DNA of 40,904 bases. Source: Mycobacterium sp. WUMAC-067 (GTDB lineage Bacteria > Actinomycetota > Actinomycetes > Mycobacteriales > Mycobacteriaceae). Location of the stretch: contig NZ_JAEKMI010000041.1 of assembly GCF_020217485.1 (NCBI RefSeq), forward strand, positions 1 through 40,904, written 5' to 3'. The notes below the pieces were generated by a model. The model was not told where the DNA came from. It saw only the letters and a list, made by a program, of their open reading frames with translations, and ran no database searches. Position numbers and translations under genes: made by a program. Below, one piece after another: positions 9,270 to 18,100 of this stretch (positions within the stretch are counted from its first letter, which is position 1; every line of letters starts with the position of its first letter).

Positions 9270-9827
9270 CTATCGGTCACGGATCATGAGGGCGGCGCGC
9301 TTGTTCGGCAGATCGAGTTCCGTGATGCGCTGAAACCCAGCGTGGTCGAGCACCCGGAGCACCCGCACATTGTCAACGTCGGGTTCGGCGACCACCCGGG
9401 CGGCTTGCGTATCCGCATCCAGTTGCCATGACGAGACCGTGCGTAGCAGGTCCACCGCCAGCCGCCGTCCGCGGTACTCGGGTGGACCCAGCAGCATGTG
9501 TACGCCTGCGTCGTGCTCGCGGGCGTGGTAGTACTCGGCCAGCGGATCAAGATCGGCGCGGTAGAGCTCCCAGTAACTCATCGGGACGCTATCCAACAGG
9601 CCCAGGTATGGAACCGAGTGCGCGCTGGAGTGCTGTTGGTGCAGATAGGACGCAATCCGGACGCGGGACCACGGCTTCCTCCAGAATCGCGCCACCTCGG
9701 GGTCGTTCATCCAGCAATGCATCAGGTCGAGGTCGCCGTCGGGGTCCAGCCGGCGCAGCGAGAATTCGCCCGCGAACACTTCATGATCAACCGCGGCGCG
9801 GCGTTGCTGCAGATCTAGCGTCTGCAC
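9270..9827 (-). CDS. mbtK: mbtK-like GNAT N-acyltransferase
   Basis: A 185-residue protein of the GNAT superfamily, branch IucB/RhbD/MbtK, which acylates the hydroxylated side-chain amine of siderophore lysines. Visible signatures are LMHCWMNDPEVARFW near the N-terminus, SYWELYR in mid-protein, the YYHAREHDAGVHMLLG strand, and a C-terminal stretch resembling the acyl-CoA-binding region (VAEPDVDNVRVLRVLDHAGF). The reading frame is open to 9947, but that start would lie in the iron box; GTG at 9827 has a strong GGGAGG eight to nine bases upstream, so I chose it. Mycobactin MbtK is about 210 residues. It is the only tailoring acyltransferase in this cluster and implies an N-hydroxylysine or related substrate. 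Confidence 0.85.
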   Translation of the reverse strand: MQTLDLQQRRAAVDHEVFAGEFSLRRLDPDGDLDLMHCWMNDPEVARFWRKPWSRVRIASYLHQQHSSAHSVPYLGLLDSVPMSYWELYRADLDPLAEYYHAREHDAGVHMLLGPPEYRGRRLAVDLLRTVSSWQLDADTQAARVVAEPDVDNVRVLRVLDHAGFQRITELDLPNKRAALMIRDR

Positions 9828-9930
9828 CCCGTGTACCTCCCGACCAAAGGGCCCATGCGGTGCGCGACGAGCACATCGGGCAATGAGCAATCCGATCTCG
9901 TCGCCGCGGCAGGCGCACGAGCCATGTAAC

Positions 9931-9949
9931 TTAGCGAAGGCTAACATAA
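9931..9949. promoter_or_regulatory. IdeR-type iron box in the mbtK/mbtE divergent region
   Basis: TTAGCGAAGGCTAACATAA matches the IdeR consensus at about 15 of 19 positions and is nearly identical to the box at 9187. It lies 103 bp from the mbtK start (minus strand) and 143 bp from the mbtE start (plus strand), so one box may control both directions. No clear -10 can be assigned. Confidence 0.8.
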
Positions 9950-10092
9950 GCCCTCATCGCGGTACGGTGCCGGCGACGAAGGGATCATTGATGCGTGTCG
10001 TGTCGTGTCGTTCGGGATTGCGGACCCGGGGGCACAGGACGCTCCGTGCTCTGATCGATCCGGCGAACTGAATAACGGGAGTGAGGCGAGCC

Positions 10093-13000
10093 ATGGCCGA
10101 CGACGTCAAGACTTTGCAGCAACATCGCCTGGAACTGTTACGAAGGCGCATCGCCGAACGCGGTCTGGCGGCGAGGGACTCGGCCGAGCTGGTGCAGATC
10201 TGTGCGGGAGAACGTTACCGTCTGTCGGCCGGCCAGCGCCGGATGTGGTTTCTGCAGGCCATGGACGCAGACGACGTTACGCTGAACATCTGCGTCGCCT
10301 ACCGGCTGACGGGCGCTCTGGACGAGGCACGCTTACACGCAGCCCTCAATGAGGTCGTTGCCCGGCACGCTGTTTTGCGTACCACATACGCGGTGGATAA
10401 CGAGGGTGAACCTTATCAAGTATTTTCCGATGATGCTGAGATCGGTTGGCGAACAGATGATTTGACCCATCTTTCAGAGGCCGAGCGCGAGCGCCAGATC
10501 CAGGCGTTGGTGCGAGACGAATTCGGCAGGCCATTCGACCTGACCGAGGATCTTCCGCTGCGGACAACCCTGATCCGCTCCGGCCCAGACGAATTCGTGC
10601 TGATCCTCGTCGTACACCACATTTGTTGGGATGATGACTCCTGGGCTGTCTTCTTCGGCGAGCTCAGCGCCGCCTACAACGGTCATCAACTGAACGGTCG
10701 CGCGCCACAGTTCATTTCGGTCGCGGTGCTTGGGAACGAGGCGGAACCCACCAGTGCCGACGTCGGCTACTGGACGGACACTTTGCGGCCGTCACCGGAA
10801 CCGCTGGAGCTTCCCGGTGTGGGTGCCGCGCATCCGTCCAGGCGGGCCGAACGTCGAACTCGCGCCCTTCCCGCCGACTTGTTCGGCAGGGTCGAGGATT
10901 TTGCCCGAAACCGCTCCGCTTCACCATTTATGGTGTTATTGGCGGTCTTTGGCGTGCTGATACGCCGCTATACCGGCGCAGCAGATTTTGTGATCTCCGT
11001 GCCGGTTACCGGACGCAGCGCCCCGGCCGAGGGGGCGATCGGGTACTTCGGCAACACGCTGTTGCTGCGGATCGTCGCTCGACCGCACGACACGTTCACC
11101 TCGTTCGTCGACACGGTACGTGAAACCTGTTTTGCCGGGTTCGCCCACCAGTCCGTTGGCATCGATCGAGTGGTGCGCGAAGCCAACCCGGAGCGGGCAA
11201 TGGGGCACGATGGCATGGACCAGCTGGTCCGCTTGGGTTTCAGCATGCGCAACAGCGCAAGTGGATTGGCATTGGACGGTGTCGCGGTAGGACAACTCGA
11301 ATTGGGCGCGGTGGCCGCCCACCTTCCGTTGACCTTGACGGTGGTGCTCGACCCGGACGGCGTATCGGTCGAGCTCGAGTACCAGACCGATGTGTTGAGC
11401 TCGGCACTCGTCGATCAGATGCTGGCTCATTACCTGCAGCTGTTGAACAACGCCCTGGCCGAACCCGAACGTCGCCTCACCCGTCTGGACCTGCTCGGCG
11501 CCGGTGAGCGGGAAGCCGTCCTGGCGCAGTCGCATGGGGAAGTTGTGGCCACGCCCGCCGCCACGATGGTCGCGATGCTTGAAGCAGCCGCGGCCGTCGC
11601 TCCCGGCGCGGTCGCGCTCGTTTCCGACGCGGGTGAACTGACCTATGCCGACCTGCATGCTCGCGCAAACCGCCTGGCGCGCTGGCTTATTGGGCAGGGT
11701 CTCGGCGCCGAGGACATCGTCGGCCTCCACATGACCACGTCGATCGAGTTCATCGTCGCGCTGCTCGCCGTGCTGAAAGCCGGTGCGGCTTACCTGCCGA
11801 TCGACCCCGCCTATCCCGACGACCGCATCCGATACCTCGTCACGGATGCCCGCCCGCAGGCGGTTATCGGGCGGCAGGAACTCGACGCCGCCGAAAATGC
11901 CGCCGCACAGTTGTCGGACGCCGCGCTCACCGACGCCGACCGGAAACGTGCGTTGAGTCCGGACCACTTGGCTTACGTCATCTACACTTCCGGTTCCACT
12001 GGCCGGCCCAAGGGCGTAGCGGTCTCGCACCGCGCGATCGCCGAGCACGTGGAGGGTTTCATCGCCGAGTGGAGTGTGACCGCAGAAGACCGGTGGCTGC
12101 AGTCGTCGTCGGTGAGCTTCGATGCGTCACTGGCAGACATTTTCATCCCGTTGTCGCTTGGCGCACAGCTGATCGTGCCCAGGCCCGAGGCCTTCGGTGA
12201 CATCGACTACGTCGCCGAGCTGATCAATCGGCGCGGCGTCACCGTGCTCCACATGGTGCCCTCCGTGCTGAGCACCCTGCTGATGCTGCCGCAGGCCAGC
12301 CAATGGCGGCAGTTGCGTCATGTGCCGGTGGGCGGGGAAGCGCTTCCCGCTGAGGTAGCCGACAAATTCGCCAGCTACTTCGACGCGGAGCTACGCAATC
12401 ACTATGGCCCGACCGAGGCCGTCGTGTGCTCGACACACAAGCGGGTCGCGGGGTCGCCGGGCGCGCGCGTAGTGCCGATCGGCGTGCCGAACCGCAACGT
12501 CTACGCCTATGTGCTCGACGAGCAGTTGCAACCGGTGCCCGCGGAGGTCGTCGGTGAGCTGTACCTCGGTGGCATTCAGTTGGCGCGTGGATATCTCGGT
12601 CGTCCCGGGCTGACCGCGCAGCGATTCATCGCCGACCCTTTCAATCCCGGCATGAGGCTGTATCGATCCGGAGACCTGGTCCGCCGCAACATCTCTGGCG
12701 ACCTGGAGTTCGTCGGCCGAGCCGACGAGCAGGTAAAGATTCGTGGCTTCCGCATCGAGCTCGGCGAGGTCGAGTCCGTGATCGCAACGCATCCAGCGGT
12801 GCGGCATTGCCTCGTCGCCGTGGAAGACACCGAGGCCGGGCCCATGCTGGCCGCGTACCTGGTGCCAGCGGCTGATGAACACCTCTCCGCCGACTTGGAT
12901 CTCGATGAGATACGCGCACATGCCGCCTCGGCCCTGCCTGAATACATGGTGCCCAGCGCATTTGCGGTTATCCATGAGATCCCGCTAACTGTGAGCGGCA

Positions 13001-15123
13001 AACTGGACAAACGGGCACTGCCCGCACCTACGCCTATCGCCGTGCGCCGCTACCGTGAGCCGGCGACCGAGACCGAGCGCCGGATGTGCTCGATTTTCGC
13101 CGAACTGTTCGGCTGGGAGCGTGTGGGTGCTGAGGACTCATTCTTCGGGCTGGGTGGCCATTCGCTGTTGGCGGCTCGGCTGGTCGCGCAGATCCGTGCC
13201 GAATTCGGCATAGAGCTGACCGTTCGCGCCGTGTTCGATACGCCCACCCCGGCCGGCTTGGCGGCTGCGCTGGTCGAGCAGTTCCGTGCCGAGTTCGATA
13301 TCGACCTTGACGCGATGGACGCCGAGGACACTTTCGACGACGCAACGTCGGCGTGGCAATCAAGCCGCCCAGAACTCGTCGAATCGGTCCGCCCGGAGCG
13401 GCTTCCGTTGTCCTACTCGCAGCTCGCCGCGTGGTTCCAGTATCGGATGGAAGGGGCGGGGGACGGCTTTAACATGCCCTTTGCGCTTCGCTTCGACGGT
13501 CCCCTGGACATCGTCGCCCTCACCGCGGCGGTCAACGACGTCGTTAAGCGCCACGACGCCCTGCGCACGAACTTCGATGAGCACGAAGGCGTTCCGTATC
13601 AAATCGTGCACCCGAGCTTGCAGTTGGAACTACCAGTCCGGAAGATCACCCCGGACGGCTTCGATGACACGGTGGCGCAGCTGCGCCGGCACGTGTTTAT
13701 GCCCGAGTCGGGGCCGTTGATTACGGTCACCCTGTTGGCGCTCGGCAAGGATACGCATGTGCTGTTGGTGGTCGTGCACCACATCGTCAGCGATCACGCC
13801 TCTCTGGGGATCTTCTTTGACGACCTCGTCACCGCCTACCGCGAGCGGCACCAAGGGCAGGCGCCGCGGTGGACCACATCGCCGATCCAGTTCGTGGACC
13901 ACGCGCTGTGGCAACGAGATGCATTCGCTTCCCTATGGGGACAGGCGGAGCTGGCGTATTGGCGTGACGCCCTAGCTGGGTTGCCCGACGAGGTCTCGGT
14001 TGCCCACGATTATTCCCGCCCGCCGACGCTCGGAAAGCGTGGGGAGGTGGTGACTTTCACCTTACCCCCCACCCGCCGGGCGTCCTTAACACAGCTCGCC
14101 GAGCAAAATGGCGCCAGCGAGTTCATGGTTTATCAGGCCGCCCTGGCGGTAGTGCTGCACAAGCTCGGCGGAGGGACGGACATTCCGCTTGGCAGTCCGG
14201 TCGCGTCCCGTGTCGAACCGATCACGGCCAATCTGATCGGCTTGTTCGCCAACGTGGTGGTGCTGCGCAACGACCTGTCCGGTGATCCCAGCCTGCGCAC
14301 CATGCTCACCCGTAGCCGCGACACGGTGCTCGACGCATTCGCACACCAAGAGCTTCCGATCGAACGTCTGGTTGAGGCTCTCAACCCGCCGCGCTCACGG
14401 TCCCGAAACCCGCTGTTTCAGAACATGATCCACTTTCGCGGAGAGGACTGGGCGCTGATACCGCGCCCTCTCACCGAGACCGGCGGCACCACGGTCGTAC
14501 CGCTTCCGATGGACTTCGAGGTCTCACTACTGGATCTGGACGTGGGCATCAGCGTGACGCCGGGCGGTGAACTCGACGTGCGCGTCGTCGCCAATGCCGA
14601 TCTCTACGAACCTGCGACGGTTGCCCTTATCGCCGCCGCTCTGAACGCAGCACTCGATGCGTTCGCGACGGCGCCGGACCGTCCCGTGTCCAGCCTGGAG
14701 TTGCTTCCCACGGATGATATGGAGAAACTCCTCGCCCCGCCGGCCCCGCCCGTCGCTGCGCCATCGAAACCGCCCACCGCAGGCTCGGTGGAAACCGAGC
14801 GGATCCTCATCACCTTGCTGGAGGAGTTGCTCGACGTCACCGGTCTCGATCGCGACGACAACTTCTTCGCGCTCGGCGGTGACAGCATCATTTCCATTAA
14901 ATGGTCGGCGCAGGCAACCGCGCACGGACTGGCCTTCACCCCGGGAATGGTGTTCGAGTACATGACCATCGGCGAGCTGGCCGCGGCGGTCGACGCGGCA
15001 GCGGGTGAGCCGGCGGCCGAGGCGGATTCGCCGCCGAAGCAGGAATATACGCCGATGAGTGCGTCGGGCCTGACCCCCGATGCGTTGGCCCAACTCAACG
15101 CATCCTGGCTCAACGAGTCGTGA
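10093..15123 (+). CDS. mbtE: mbtE-like NRPS (C-A-T-C-T)
   Basis: A 1676-residue nonribosomal peptide synthetase, almost the length of mycobactin MbtE (about 1680). Domains in order: condensation (HHICWDDDS, His pair near 175), adenylation (YTSGSTGRPKG at about 631; NHYGPTEAVV; YRSGDLVRR), carrier (LGGHSL, Ser1024), a second condensation domain (HHIVSDHAS, His1229-1230) and a second carrier (LGGDSI, Ser1598). The A-domain pocket read by hand against GrsA is D-A-A-H-V-V-H-V-C-K; the substrate is not certain, but N-hydroxylysine is expected from context. In the first C domain the usual HHxxxDG glycine is Asp. I chose ATG at 10093 (preceded by GAGG) over the in-frame GTG at 10081. The gene runs into mbtF after 7 nt and lies downstream of an iron box. 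Confidence 0.92.
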   Translation: MADDVKTLQQHRLELLRRRIAERGLAARDSAELVQICAGERYRLSAGQRRMWFLQAMDADDVTLNICVAYRLTGALDEARLHAALNEVVARHAVLRTTYAVDNEGEPYQVFSDDAEIGWRTDDLTHLSEAERERQIQALVRDEFGRPFDLTEDLPLRTTLIRSGPDEFVLILVVHHICWDDDSWAVFFGELSAAYNGHQLNGRAPQFISVAVLGNEAEPTSADVGYWTDTLRPSPEPLELPGVGAAHPSRRAERRTRALPADLFGRVEDFARNRSASPFMVLLAVFGVLIRRYTGAADFVISVPVTGRSAPAEGAIGYFGNTLLLRIVARPHDTFTSFVDTVRETCFAGFAHQSVGIDRVVREANPERAMGHDGMDQLVRLGFSMRNSASGLALDGVAVGQLELGAVAAHLPLTLTVVLDPDGVSVELEYQTDVLSSALVDQMLAHYLQLLNNALAEPERRLTRLDLLGAGEREAVLAQSHGEVVATPAATMVAMLEAAAAVAPGAVALVSDAGELTYADLHARANRLARWLIGQGLGAEDIVGLHMTTSIEFIVALLAVLKAGAAYLPIDPAYPDDRIRYLVTDARPQAVIGRQELDAAENAAAQLSDAALTDADRKRALSPDHLAYVIYTSGSTGRPKGVAVSHRAIAEHVEGFIAEWSVTAEDRWLQSSSVSFDASLADIFIPLSLGAQLIVPRPEAFGDIDYVAELINRRGVTVLHMVPSVLSTLLMLPQASQWRQLRHVPVGGEALPAEVADKFASYFDAELRNHYGPTEAVVCSTHKRVAGSPGARVVPIGVPNRNVYAYVLDEQLQPVPAEVVGELYLGGIQLARGYLGRPGLTAQRFIADPFNPGMRLYRSGDLVRRNISGDLEFVGRADEQVKIRGFRIELGEVESVIATHPAVRHCLVAVEDTEAGPMLAAYLVPAADEHLSADLDLDEIRAHAASALPEYMVPSAFAVIHEIPLTVSGKLDKRALPAPTPIAVRRYREPATETERRMCSIFAELFGWERVGAEDSFFGLGGHSLLAARLVAQIRAEFGIELTVRAVFDTPTPAGLAAALVEQFRAEFDIDLDAMDAEDTFDDATSAWQSSRPELVESVRPERLPLSYSQLAAWFQYRMEGAGDGFNMPFALRFDGPLDIVALTAAVNDVVKRHDALRTNFDEHEGVPYQIVHPSLQLELPVRKITPDGFDDTVAQLRRHVFMPESGPLITVTLLALGKDTHVLLVVVHHIVSDHASLGIFFDDLVTAYRERHQGQAPRWTTSPIQFVDHALWQRDAFASLWGQAELAYWRDALAGLPDEVSVAHDYSRPPTLGKRGEVVTFTLPPTRRASLTQLAEQNGASEFMVYQAALAVVLHKLGGGTDIPLGSPVASRVEPITANLIGLFANVVVLRNDLSGDPSLRTMLTRSRDTVLDAFAHQELPIERLVEALNPPRSRSRNPLFQNMIHFRGEDWALIPRPLTETGGTTVVPLPMDFEVSLLDLDVGISVTPGGELDVRVVANADLYEPATVALIAAALNAALDAFATAPDRPVSSLELLPTDDMEKLLAPPAPPVAAPSKPPTAGSVETERILITLLEELLDVTGLDRDDNFFALGGDSIISIKWSAQATAHGLAFTPGMVFEYMTIGELAAAVDAAAGEPAAEADSPPKQEYTPMSASGLTPDALAQLNASWLNES

Positions 15124-15130
15124 GGTATTT

Positions 15131-18100
15131 GTGACCACAGATCCGCCGCAGATCGAGGATGTACTCGCTCTTAGCCCTCTGCAGGAAGGGCTGTTTGCGT
15201 TATACCGATTGGCGCAGGACAGTATCGACCTTTACAGCATGCAGTTCGTCGTCGATGTCGACGGACCAGTCGATCTCGAGCTGCTCCGCCGCAGCGCTCA
15301 AGCCATGCTGGTCCGACACCCGAATCTGCGCGCCGCCTTCTGGGATCGTGATGTACCGAAGCCCGTGCAGATCGTGCCCACGCAGGCCGAGCTGCCCTGG
15401 TCCGAACGGTTCGCACCGCCAACGGAATTCGATGCCATCGCACGATCGGAGCGGCGCCGCCCGTTCGATCTGAGTCGTGGACCGGCATTGCGGGTTGTGC
15501 TGCTTGGCACTCCCGGCGAGACCAGGCGCCGGATGATTTTCACCGCCCACCATATTCTGGTCGACGGCTGGTCCCTCGCCGTGTTCTTCACCGAGATGCT
15601 CACCGTGTATCGGGCGGGAGGATCGACCGACGGGCTACCGACCGCGCGCCCGTACCGTGACTACATCGTCTGGCTCGCCCAGCAGGACAGGGCGGCCGCG
15701 GCCGCTCAATGGATGACGTACCTGCAGGGTGTGTCCGGGCCGCTCATGGTGGCAGACGGGACCGTCGCCGCGGGCGAGGGCGAGCCGGAGAAAACCGAAC
15801 TGGTGTTGCCTGCGGCCGATACGGCGCGGCTGCGACAATGGGTGGGTCGCAACGGTCTTACCCTCAACACCGCCGTGCTATTCGCGTGGGCGGTCGTGCT
15901 CAGCAGGCTCACCGACCGTCGCGATGTCGTTTTCGGCACCGTCGTCTCCGGCCGTCCGGAAAACCTGCCCGGCGTGGAAACCATGGTCGGACTGTTCATC
16001 AACGCCGTGCCGGTGGTGCACCAGGTGAGCAGCGCCGACTCGGTGGTGGAGCAATGTGCCCGGTTGCAGCGCGAGTCATCGGCGATGCGCGACATCGGTT
16101 ATCTCAGCCTGTCGGAAATCCAGCGTGAGCATGGCCGGGGAGCCCTATTTGATTCGCTGTTCGTCTTCGAGAACGCACCGATCGAGGACGCGATCCGGGC
16201 GGTGACCACACCGGACGGGGCCCGGTTCAGTCCGGTAGAGATGGAAAGTCTCACGCACTACCCGTTGACTGTGGTCGCGCACATGAAAGACGACGCGCTG
16301 TTGGTACTGGTCGAGGCGATTTCTGAGGCACTTCCGCATCTTCGGCCCTCCCAGATCGGCGAGCGCTTGCTCGCCGTGCTGCGCCAACTCCCCGATATAG
16401 GCGACGGCACCCCCGACGCACTGGATATTCTCACCACGGCGGAGCGCGCCGAGTTCGAAGGGCTTGCGACGCGGCCGCTACCCTCTGCGGAGAGCGTCTC
16501 GGTGTGGGAGACGTTCGAGCGGCAGGTGCACGCCACACCGCATGCCGTCGCCCTGACTACCGGTGGTGGTGAGTGCTATACCTATGCCGAACTACACGCG
16601 CACGCGTGCCGGCTCGCGGGGGAACTGGCCGAGCAGGGCATAGGACCGGAGAAAATCGTCGCGCTGGTGCTGCCGCGCTCGACTCGATCCATCGTCGCCA
16701 TCCTGGCCGTGCTTGCCGCCGGTGGCGCCTATCTGCCGGTCGATATCACGTTGCCGAACGCTCGTATCGAATCTATTTTGCGGCAAGCAAATCCGGTACT
16801 CGCCATTGTTGAAGCCAGCTACACGGAGTTGGTAAGCGGTGGGGTCGCCACAGTGGTCATCGACGATCCCGCTGCCGCCGGGCGCATCTCGCAACGCGCA
16901 GCCGCCAGCCCGGCGGTTCGCCGGCACCCCGAGCACAGCGCGTATGTCATCTTCACATCGGGTTCGACCGGTGAACCCAAGGGCGTCATCGGCACCAATG
17001 CCGCGTTACTCAGTTATTTCGCTGACCACCGCGACCGTGTCTACCGGGCGGCCTCGGCACGCCTGGGCCGCCCGCTGCGGATCGCCCACGCCTGGTCCCT
17101 GAGCTTTGACGCCTCGTGGCAGCCCATGGTCGGCCTGCTCGACGGGCATGCGATCCATCTGTTCGACGCCGAGGAGATGCGCGACGCAGATCGGCTGGTG
17201 AAAGGGATGTCCGCCAACCAGATCGACATGATCGACACCACCCCGTCGATGTTTCTCCAACTGCGTGCCGCGGGACTTTTGGACCACCCTCTTTCGGTGC
17301 TGGCCCTCGGCGGTGAGGCAATCGATACCGCGCTGTGGGAGCAATTGCGCGCTCCGTCGCCGACCGCGGTCTACAACTGCTATGGCCCCACCGAAACTAC
17401 GGTGGAATCCGTGGTGGCACCGGTCGCCGCATATCAGAGGCCGACGATCGGCACCGCGAACGCTGGAACATTCGGCTACGTCCTGGATTCGGCGTTGCGG
17501 ATGGTGCCCGACGGTGTGGTAGGCGAGCTCTATCTGTCCGGGGCGCAGCTGGCCCGTGGCTATGTCGGCAAGTCCGCGATGACCGCTGCTCGCTTCGTGG
17601 CGGACCCGCTGCGTCCCGGACAACGCATGTACCGCACGGGTGACCTGGTACGTCGTCTACCGCACGGCGGATACTCCTATTTGGGACGTGGCGACTCCCA
17701 GGTCAAGATTCGTGGCTATCGCGTCGAAATCGGCGAGATCGAGGCTGCGCTGCGTGGGCAGCCACAGATACACGATGCCGCGGTTTCCGTTCTGCGTCGC
17801 GACAGCGGCACAAGCCTCGTGGGTTTTGTTGTGTGGCAGGAGGATACGGCTGCTGACCCGGTGCGGCTGCGTGCCGCGCTCGCCGAACGGCTGCCGCCGT
17901 ACATGGTTCCCGCCCGGATCGTGGCGATACCTCAGCTGCCGGTGAACGCGAACGGCAAGCTGGATGGCCGTGCATTGGACCGGCTCGCCGAGGATGCACT
18001 TTTGCGCGTCACTGACGGTGGGGCGGCATCGGCGTCCACCGACACCGAACGATCGCTGTGCGGAATATTCGAAGAACAGTTCAACGGCCTAGTGCCGCAC

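Noticed and set aside
10936..12975. Long open frames opposite the mbtE-like NRPS gene
   Set aside because: They mirror conserved NRPS motifs on the other strand and have no independent signature.
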